Of a DNA stretch of 5,140 nt, positions 1 to 5,140 are shown one piece after another. Under the pieces are notes generated by a model. The model was given only the letters and a program-made list of their open reading frames with translations, ran no database searches and was not told the origin of the DNA. How positions within the stretch are numbered: the stretch's first letter is position 1; each line of letters starts with the position of its first letter. A program made the translations under genes and the position numbers. This DNA comes from Candidatus Poribacteria bacterium (lineage in GTDB: Bacteria > Poribacteria > WGA-4E > UBA9662), in contig PBVO01000069.1 in assembly GCA_002729015.1 (NCBI GenBank), positions 30,938 to 36,077 on the forward strand, written 5' to 3'.

Positions 1-2
1 CC

Positions 3-134
3 TGCTTACTGCACAGGCTTGATTTGTTCTTCAGAAATATCATTGATCATGGAGAATCTAATAAACCAATCGATTCATCTCTGCTCACTTCGCCACCTTT
101 AATTCAATTAGTTTTCCCTACGAATGTCAAATAA
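3..134 (+). CDS. Possible C-terminal end of an unidentified upstream gene (partial)
   Basis: An open frame enters from the left edge and runs 43 codons to a TAA at 132-134. The translated tail is protein-like, with a mixed composition (for example LDLFFRNIIDHGESNK early on and PPLIQLVFPTNVK at the end) and ordinary codons. Frame 2 closes within the first 22 bases. Frame 1 is open to 102 but gives a cysteine-rich, less convincing peptide. If real, the gene overlaps the start of the membrane-protein gene by 11 bases. Such an overlap is typical of co-transcribed, translationally coupled genes, and would account for the lack of a Shine-Dalgarno site before position 124. I recognise no family in so short a tail, and the open frame could be chance. 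Confidence 0.38.
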   Translation, partial: CLLHRLDLFFRNIIDHGESNKPIDSSLLTSPPLIQLVFPTNVK

Positions 135-2043
135 CCATACGACACGAATCATTACTAAGAGAGCCGTTCTAGTTGGACTATTTTTGGTCATTGTTAATGC
201 TTACTGGGTTGGCATTGCTAGTGAACTTTGGTATGCGGTTTACACACTGGTGTCACCTTTCTCTAATGCAGTATTCACATTGGCTTTACTCCTTCTTATC
301 AATGCAGGATTGAGCCGATATGCAGAAAATCTGGCATTCACAGCAGGCGAGTTACTCTTAATATATACAATGGTAACGATGGTTTCTACGATTTCTGGCC
401 ATGCCATGATGGCAATTTTGATGGGAGGATTAGCTCATCCTTTTTGGTTTGCCTCACCAGAGAATGAGTGGTCTGAACTATTTCTACATCATATTCCATC
501 TTGGATGACGGTTAGCCAAACGGAGGCTCTACGCGGCTACTATGAAGGTGGAACCAGTGTTTTCAGATCGGAATCGTTTAAGGCCTGGTTATTACCAGTT
601 TCTCTATGGTCAGGTTTCATTCTGGTTTTATACTGTTCTTTACTATGTATTGGATTGATATTACGTAAACACTGGATGGAACGAGAAAAATTGAGTTTTC
701 CACTAACCCAACTACCACTACAGATGACAACCAACAGAAAATTTTTCAAACTGAAAACACTCTGGATTGGTTTTTCTATTTCTGCAATCATTAGAGTAAC
801 AAATGGGCTTCACGACATTTTTCCTGCTTTACCAAGTTTTCCTAGTAATTTCGTGCTCGATCGCTTCTTTACTGAAAAGCCATGGAATGCCATTGGTTAT
901 AGCTCTATGTCCTTTAATTTAGCAATCGTAGGGTTAACGTACTTTATGCCTCTGGATTTAGCTTTTTCAACTTGGTTTTTCTTCTGGTTGACTAGAGCCG
1001 AACGAATTACTGCTAGTCTCGTTGGTATTAACATTTCCGACTTACATCTTAACGACCGAGCTACAGGAGGTTGGATTGGGATTGCAGTTATTACTTTGTG
1101 GGGGGCAAGACGTCATCTATCCGATATTTTTCGAAACCTTGTTGGCCAGTTAGATGCTAATGAATCGGATGAACCAATATCTTTTCCAACTTTAATTACA
1201 ATGACATTAATTTGTATTATTCTAGTTTTTGCTTTTTGCTATTTAGCAGGTATGTCAATTTGGACCATCTCGATTTTTTATCTTATTTTTATAGCTTTTG
1301 CGCTGGCTATTGGTAGAGTACGAGCTGAATTGGGACCACCCTATCATGAGGTCATTGGGATTAATCCTAGACAAATGATGGTCGATATTTTTGGTACTCG
1401 CCGGCTTGGAGGAAACAATCTAACCATCATCAGTTTCCTGTACGCATTCAACCGTTGTAACCGCTCACACCCGATGCCCAATCAAATCGAAAGTTTACGT
1501 GTCGGCGATCGTGCTAGAATACCTGCACTGCCACTCATTATAGCATTGGTACTCGCAATTGGATTTGGCGCTTTTGCCACCTTTTGGTCTTACTTAGAAT
1601 TTATGTACCGTTATGGTCTAGATCGATGTCATGGAGCTATTGGCCATTTCGGTCGAGAAACGTTCAACCCTCTCCAGAACTGGTTACAACACCCCCGTGA
1701 GACCGAGGTTCGCGGGATTTCTTTCATGTTCGGTGGTTTGGGGTTCGTCTTTCTTCTACAGTTCTTGCGAAGCCATTTCATCTGGTGGCCGCTTCATGCT
1801 TCCGGTTACGTCTTGTCCGGGGCCAACTGGGGTGGGCTGATCTACTTTTGGTTTCCTGTGATGGTTAGTTGGCTAATTAAGTCTTTGATTCTGAAGTTTT
1901 CAGGCTGGCAGACGCACAAAAGATTAGAACCACTTTTCTTGGGGTTAGTCTTGGGAGACTATGTGCCCAGAAGCATCTTGAGCATATTAAGTTTTGTTCT
2001 AAATCTCTATATGCCTTCGTCTGGAGCAGGTCATACTTTATAA
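124..2043 (+). CDS. DUF6785/DUF6784-type polytopic membrane protein, function unknown
   Basis: This 639-residue integral membrane protein has no established function. It has about 12 hydrophobic helices, roughly at residues 14-31, 44-62, 72-92, 154-179, 212-225, 264-290, 314-328, 356-374, 377-397, 467-490, 532-549, 571-590 and 604-629; one or two of these are uncertain. The motifs match the family I know as DUF6785 (N-terminal part) followed by DUF6784 (C-terminal part): TKRAVLVGLFL then NAYW near the N-terminus, EKLSFPLTQLPLQM (188-201), RVRAELGPPYHEV (398-410), RSHPMPNQIES (447-457), WWPLHASGY (554-562) and FLGLVLGDYV (605-614). The length fits a full family member. The ATG at 124 is the only good start, because the frame is closed by TAG at 109-111. 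No Shine-Dalgarno sequence precedes it (the upstream bases are TTTTCCCTACGA). A transporter role, resembling oligopeptide-transporter-like permeases in topology, is only a guess. Family membership is recalled from motifs, not searched. Confidence 0.85.
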   Translation: MSNNHTTRIITKRAVLVGLFLVIVNAYWVGIASELWYAVYTLVSPFSNAVFTLALLLLINAGLSRYAENLAFTAGELLLIYTMVTMVSTISGHAMMAILMGGLAHPFWFASPENEWSELFLHHIPSWMTVSQTEALRGYYEGGTSVFRSESFKAWLLPVSLWSGFILVLYCSLLCIGLILRKHWMEREKLSFPLTQLPLQMTTNRKFFKLKTLWIGFSISAIIRVTNGLHDIFPALPSFPSNFVLDRFFTEKPWNAIGYSSMSFNLAIVGLTYFMPLDLAFSTWFFFWLTRAERITASLVGINISDLHLNDRATGGWIGIAVITLWGARRHLSDIFRNLVGQLDANESDEPISFPTLITMTLICIILVFAFCYLAGMSIWTISIFYLIFIAFALAIGRVRAELGPPYHEVIGINPRQMMVDIFGTRRLGGNNLTIISFLYAFNRCNRSHPMPNQIESLRVGDRARIPALPLIIALVLAIGFGAFATFWSYLEFMYRYGLDRCHGAIGHFGRETFNPLQNWLQHPRETEVRGISFMFGGLGFVFLLQFLRSHFIWWPLHASGYVLSGANWGGLIYFWFPVMVSWLIKSLILKFSGWQTHKRLEPLFLGLVLGDYVPRSILSILSFVLNLYMPSSGAGHTL

Positions 2044-2050
2044 TCGACAT

Positions 2051-2224
2051 TCACGACCGGCGAATAAAATTTACCAAACCCTTAATGGGTCTGAGTAAAC
2101 CAATAAATAGCGCAGACAAAATCCCCAAGATAACTAACAGCTGTAGTGACTCTGGACCAAGTGCAAATAGACCAATGTAAGCTATGAGGGATATGAAACC
2201 AATCAGGCCTATCTTCTTGAACAT
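2051..2224 (-). CDS. Small two-helix membrane protein directly behind sdhB (57 aa)
   Basis: The start codon ATG (2224-2222) abuts the sdhB stop TAA (2227-2225) with no gap, so the ORF lies in the same frame as sdhB and ends at TGA (2053-2051). The product begins MFKKIGLIGFISL. It has two hydrophobic segments, about residues 5-22 and 27-44, joined by a short turn containing GPES, and a basic tail (RPIKG to FIRRS). Positive charge at both ends predicts a hairpin with both termini in the cytoplasm. There is no separate Shine-Dalgarno site, so translation would depend on ribosomes finishing sdhB and restarting. A type B complex needs only one cytochrome b subunit, so this is unlikely to be a conventional SdhD; it also has no histidine for haem ligation. 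It could be a small accessory or assembly protein of the complex, or an unrelated rider on the operon. I recognise no named family. It is short enough that ORF cut-offs would miss it. Confidence 0.62.
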   Translation of the reverse strand: MFKKIGLIGFISLIAYIGLFALGPESLQLLVILGILSALFIGLLRPIKGLVNFIRRS

Positions 2225-2965
2225 TTAACCAATGATAGCTTTCATATATTCTCGTCGCATTCGGCCTATATTGGAAATAGAAATTTCTTTCGGGCAAACG
2301 GCTTCGCACTCACCATGATTTGAGCAGTCCCCGAAGCCTTCTGCATCCATTTGCTCAACCATTCGTAGAACGCGTGTTTTGCTTTCAGGTTTTCCTTGCG
2401 GCAAGATTGCTAATTGAGCAACTTTTGCACCAACAAACAAGGACGCAGATGCATTTGGACATGAAGCAACACAGGCTCCACAACCAATACAAGCTGCGGC
2501 ATCCATAGCTTCGTCTGCGACTTCTTTAGCAATCGGCAAAGCATTTCCATCAGGTGCATTTCCAACATTGACAGATACATATCCACCACTAGCGACAATT
2601 CGGTCAAAGGCAGATCTATCAACGACGAGGTCTTTGACTACCGGAAATGCATTGGCTCGCCAGGGTTCAATAGTGATTGAATCTCCATCACTAAATGAGC
2701 GCATGTGAAGTTGACAGGTAGCCGTGCCTGTTTTAGGCCCATGGGCAACACCATTAATGACTAAACTGCACATTCCACAGATTCCTTCCCGACAGTCATT
2801 ATCAAACTCTATTGGTTCATCTCCCCGACGAATTAAATCTTGGTTTAATTCATCTAGCATTTCCAAAAAAGACATGTCCGGTGAAACACCTTCTACCGCA
2901 TAATCGACCATATTCCCAGAGACTAAGTGATTATTTTGTCTCCAAATTTTCAGATTTAGTTTCAT
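2225..2965 (-). CDS. sdhB: Succinate dehydrogenase / fumarate reductase iron-sulfur subunit
   Basis: This is the electron-transfer subunit of complex II, carrying electrons between the FAD of SdhA and quinone at the membrane anchor. At 246 residues it has normal full length. The N-terminal ferredoxin domain shows the [2Fe-2S] ligands C58, C63, C66 (CREGICGMC) and C84. The C-terminal domain has C159-IG-C162-GA-C165 with C224 for the [4Fe-4S] cluster, and C169, C214 and C220 for the [3Fe-4S] cluster. H217 occupies the spot where a fourth cysteine would convert the latter to [4Fe-4S]. The start [10 protein letters not shown] and the following [14 protein letters not shown] are typical of type B enzymes. 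The gene begins 13 bases after the sdhA stop. Its ribosome site is weak (GGG six bases before the ATG), which suggests coupling to sdhA translation. Succinate oxidation and fumarate reduction cannot be told apart from this subunit. Confidence 0.96.
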   Translation of the reverse strand: MKLNLKIWRQNNHLVSGNMVDYAVEGVSPDMSFLEMLDELNQDLIRRGDEPIEFDNDCREGICGMCSLVINGVAHGPKTGTATCQLHMRSFSDGDSITIEPWRANAFPVVKDLVVDRSAFDRIVASGGYVSVNVGNAPDGNALPIAKEVADEAMDAAACIGCGACVASCPNASASLFVGAKVAQLAILPQGKPESKTRVLRMVEQMDAEGFGDCSNHGECEAVCPKEISISNIGRMRREYMKAIIG

Positions 2966-2978
2966 AATTTACCCATTA

Positions 2979-4898
2979 TTATTTATAGCTTCTTTGGGTC
3001 AACTCAACATTTTCGAAAACTAGTGGTTCTTTATGTAGACTCCAATTGATATCTCCCTGCACCTCGATCCTTTCCCAGGCTGAAGTGTAGCTGTAATTCT
3101 CATCATCTCGGAGAGCTTCACCTTCAGGGGTTTGACTCTCTTCACGAAAATGACCACCACAGGATTCGGCACGATCTCTTGCGTCGATAGCCATTAATTC
3201 TGCTAGTTCTAAGTAATCGGCAATCCTACCAGCAAACTCTAAATTCTTGTTCATGGTATCCTGGTTTCCTACTACATTGACATTCTGCCAGAACTCATCT
3301 CGAATTTGAGAAATGTCTTTCTTGGCAAGAAGCAATCCCTCTGCATTACGAGACATCCCAACATAATCCCATAGAATTTGACCGATTTGGCGGTGGAATT
3401 CTTGTGGTGTTTTTTCGCCTTTTACTGACAGTAATCGGGTGAGTTTACCCTTAGCCTCTGACTCAACTTGACGAAAAGCAGGGTCCTCTACTGTGACAGA
3501 AGGTATTTCCGTACCTGCCAAGTAATGGCCTAGAGTATATGGAATAACAAAGTAACCGTCAGCTAACCCTTGCATTAATGCACTAGCCCCAAGTCTATTT
3601 GCTCCATGATCAGAGAAGTTCGCTTCGCCCAATACATGTAATCCTGGAATGTTACTCATCAAATTATAGTCCACCCACAAACCACCCATCGTGTAGTGTA
3701 CTGCAGGGAAAATCCGCATAGGCGATTGATAAGGGTTTTCATCAGTGATACTTTGGTACATGTCAAACAAATTTCCGTACTTATCCCGGATTGTTTGCTC
3801 TCCCATACGTTCAATAGCATCAGCAAAATCAAGGTAAACAGACAAACCTGTTGAACCAACACCTCGGCCATCGTCACAAACTTCTTTTGCATTGCGTGAA
3901 GCTACGTCACGAGGCACCAGATTACCAAAGGATGGATATTTCCGTTCTAAGTAATAATCACGCTCATCTTCGGGAATCTGATCAGGTGGCCTCAAGTCAC
4001 CAGCTTGTTTAGGAACCCAGACCCGACCGTCGTTTCGTAGGCTTTCACTCATAAGTGTTAGCTTCGACTGGTGATTGCCTGACACAGGGATACATGTTGG
4101 GTGAATTTGTGTATAGCAAGGGTTAGCGAAGTAGGCTCCTCGTTGGTGACATCTCCAAGCAGCGGTTACATTGGAGTTAATAGCATTAGTCGACAGATAG
4201 AAAGCATTACCATAACCACCTGTACAAAGTAGAACTGCATCACCGGCGTAGCTTTCAATTTCTCCAGTAACTAGGTTTCGAACAACAATACCTCGAGCTT
4301 TGTCATCAACTAGTACTAGGTCTAGCATTTCTCTACGAGTGAACAAATCAATCGCACCAAGGTCAACTTGTCGCATCATTGAACTGTAAGCCCCCAATAA
4401 GAGCTGTTGTCCAGTCTGTCCACGAGCGTAAAAGGTCCGAGATACTTGGGCACCACCAAATGAGCGATTGGCCAATGTGCCACCATACTCGCGAGCAAAT
4501 GGAACCCCTTGTGCAACGCACTGATCGATAATATTAGAACTGATTTCAGCCAAACGATGAACGTTTGCCTCTCGAGACCTATAATCACCGCCCTTTATGG
4601 TGTCGTAAAAAAGTCTCCAGACACTATCACCATCATTTGGGTAGTTCTTTGTGGCGTTGATACCACCTTGAGCAGCAATACTGTGAGCACGACGAGGTGT
4701 GTCTTGGATACAGAATGATTTGACGTGATAACCAAGTTCTGCCAGTGTCGCCGCCGCAGAAGCCCCAGCCAAACCTGTACCCACTATTAAGATAGTGAAT
4801 TTTCTTTTGTTGGCAGGATTGACTAACTTCATGTCGAATTTGTAGCGTTCCCATTTGGAACCTAAGTCGCCTGCGGGTACTTTTGAATCTAGTCTCAT
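2979..4898 (-). CDS. sdhA: Succinate dehydrogenase / fumarate reductase flavoprotein subunit, type B
   Basis: This catalytic subunit of complex II interconverts succinate and fumarate at a covalently bound FAD on the cytoplasmic side of the membrane, linking the citric acid cycle to the quinone pool. The 639 residues match the long type B group. The nucleotide-binding motif [10 protein letters not shown] lies at 40-49. H72 in [12 protein letters not shown] is the expected site of the 8-alpha-histidyl FAD bond. Substrate and catalytic residues by family analogy are H266 (QIHPTCI), R330 (VPRDVASR), H401 (HYTMGG) and R435 ([13 protein letters not shown]), and all are intact. The C-terminal helical domain (about 475-600) ends the fold. 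The ATG at 4898 is supported by GAGG seven bases upstream and by the family-typical N-terminus with LDSKVP and [10 protein letters not shown]. The gene sits between sdhC and sdhB in the usual C-A-B order. The names frdA and sdhA are both possible; sdhA is conventional here. Confidence 0.97.
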   Translation of the reverse strand: MRLDSKVPAGDLGSKWERYKFDMKLVNPANKRKFTILIVGTGLAGASAAATLAELGYHVKSFCIQDTPRRAHSIAAQGGINATKNYPNDGDSVWRLFYDTIKGGDYRSREANVHRLAEISSNIIDQCVAQGVPFAREYGGTLANRSFGGAQVSRTFYARGQTGQQLLLGAYSSMMRQVDLGAIDLFTRREMLDLVLVDDKARGIVVRNLVTGEIESYAGDAVLLCTGGYGNAFYLSTNAINSNVTAAWRCHQRGAYFANPCYTQIHPTCIPVSGNHQSKLTLMSESLRNDGRVWVPKQAGDLRPPDQIPEDERDYYLERKYPSFGNLVPRDVASRNAKEVCDDGRGVGSTGLSVYLDFADAIERMGEQTIRDKYGNLFDMYQSITDENPYQSPMRIFPAVHYTMGGLWVDYNLMSNIPGLHVLGEANFSDHGANRLGASALMQGLADGYFVIPYTLGHYLAGTEIPSVTVEDPAFRQVESEAKGKLTRLLSVKGEKTPQEFHRQIGQILWDYVGMSRNAEGLLLAKKDISQIRDEFWQNVNVVGNQDTMNKNLEFAGRIADYLELAELMAIDARDRAESCGGHFREESQTPEGEALRDDENYSYTSAWERIEVQGDINWSLHKEPLVFENVELTQRSYK

Positions 4899-4905
4899 TT
4901 CGTAT

Positions 4906-4916
4906 CCTCTTCTCCT
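4906..4916 (-). promoter_or_regulatory. Ribosome binding site of sdhA
   Basis: On the minus strand the leader reads AGGAGAAGAGG, followed by ATACGAA and the ATG at 4898. GAGG (4909-4906) has a seven-base spacer, which is near optimal; AGGAG (4916-4912) lies 13 bases out and is probably too far. This is the only strong Shine-Dalgarno signal in the window, and it fixes the sdhA start. SdhA can therefore be initiated independently of sdhC, unlike the downstream genes. Confidence 0.75.
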
Positions 4917-4975
4917 ATCTTATTTCTCAACAGCAATGTTATAATCATTATTCCCATCAGTAAAGATAAGACTTT

Positions 4976-5140
4976 TTATTTCAGCGATTTAGCAAATACG
5001 ATAAGAGGGACAGCTAAAAAGCCAAACGACATGAGCAGGGAAAACAATAATCCTGCTTGATGGATAGCTATTTCAAATTTTGGAAATCGAATACCGAGAG
5101 ATTGGAAAGCACTCCAAAAACCGTGTCGTAAGTGCAAGCC
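4976..5140 (-). CDS. sdhC: Succinate dehydrogenase cytochrome b subunit, C-terminal end (partial)
   Basis: The last 54 codons of a gene running off the right edge end at TAA (4978-4976). The fragment opens with HLRHGFWSAFQSLG, the motif that begins the last part of type B (Bacteroidota-like) SdhC membrane anchors; one of its two histidines is probably a haem b ligand, by family analogy. A final transmembrane helix follows (about fragment residues 28-50, rich in L, F and V), then a short basic end (AKSLK). Full-length relatives have about 200-250 residues and five helices carrying two haems b and the quinone site, so most of the gene and the operon promoter lie outside the window. It stands 77 bases upstream of sdhA in the standard order. 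The motif and position together make the call firm despite the truncation. Confidence 0.88.
   Translation of the reverse strand, partial: GLHLRHGFWSAFQSLGIRFPKFEIAIHQAGLLFSLLMSFGFLAVPLIVFAKSLK

Noticed and set aside
19..47. TTGATT with ATTGAT 17 bases later, considered as a promoter for the membrane-protein gene
   Set aside because: Both boxes are poor matches, the region may be coding, and AT-rich sequence produces such pairs by chance.
540..791. Minus-strand ORF of 83 codons inside the membrane-protein gene
   Set aside because: It lies entirely opposite a well-supported coding region and has no ribosome site or recognisable motif.
1631..1840. Plus-strand ORF of 69 codons within the membrane-protein gene
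   Set aside because: It is an alternative frame opened by the higher local GC. The parent frame carries family motifs across the same bases.
2078..2090. Inverted repeat ACCC-TTAAT-GGGT near the convergent junction, considered as a terminator
   Set aside because: The stem has only four base pairs, no T-run follows on either strand, and it lies inside the small ORF.
2082..2309. 75-codon minus-strand ORF starting inside sdhB and running past its end
   Set aside because: It overlaps the end of sdhB and nearly all of the 57-codon ORF in another frame. Its product is polar with many W, Y and H and no family-like motif; it is a shadow frame.
2225..2965. H217 in the third cysteine cluster of SdhB, considered as an unusual cluster ligand
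   Set aside because: This position is normally a non-cysteine residue in [3Fe-4S] centres of complex II, and variation there is common, so it is not evidence of a novel cluster.
4509..4854. ORFs on both strands overlapping the 5' part of sdhA
   Set aside because: They are shadows of sdhA, whose frame carries the FAD-binding and catalytic motifs through this region.

Overview
This 5140-base bacterial window contains a rightward membrane-protein gene (124-2043) facing a leftward succinate dehydrogenase / fumarate reductase operon that fills the rest (2051 to the right edge). The flavoprotein and iron-sulfur subunits look like the 'type B' enzymes of Bacteroidota, Deltaproteobacteria-like and several uncultured phyla: one cytochrome b subunit, gene order C-A-B, and a flavoprotein of about 640 residues. 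As far as I recall, the large membrane protein belongs to the uncharacterised DUF6785/DUF6784 family, which is abundant in Poribacteria, Latescibacterota and related uncultured lineages. That combination, with moderately low GC, suggests an uncultured environmental or marine bacterium; the phylum is an inference and is not settled by this sequence.

Left part (1-2043): the first 134 bases may hold the last 43 codons of an upstream gene, overlapping the start of the 639-residue membrane protein by 11 bases. That protein has about 12 predicted transmembrane helices and no obvious Shine-Dalgarno site. Its base composition is uneven, with a GC-richer stretch in its last third.

Right part, read on the minus strand from 5140 down to 2051: the 3' end of sdhC (cytochrome b anchor), a 77-base gap with a good ribosome binding site, sdhA (FAD subunit), a 13-base gap, sdhB (iron-sulfur subunit), and a previously hidden 57-codon ORF. 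That ORF begins directly after the sdhB stop (TAA-ATG, same reading frame) and encodes a two-helix membrane hairpin. SdhA oxidises succinate or reduces fumarate at a covalent FAD, SdhB passes electrons through three Fe-S clusters, and SdhC exchanges them with the quinone pool in the membrane. The small membrane protein may be an accessory part of this complex.

The two transcription units converge with only 7 bases between their stop codons and no recognisable intrinsic terminator. I see no RNA genes, CRISPR arrays, insertion sequences or phage genes. The most interesting item is the small ORF in frame behind sdhB; the rest is a well-known respiratory complex and one orphan membrane protein family.
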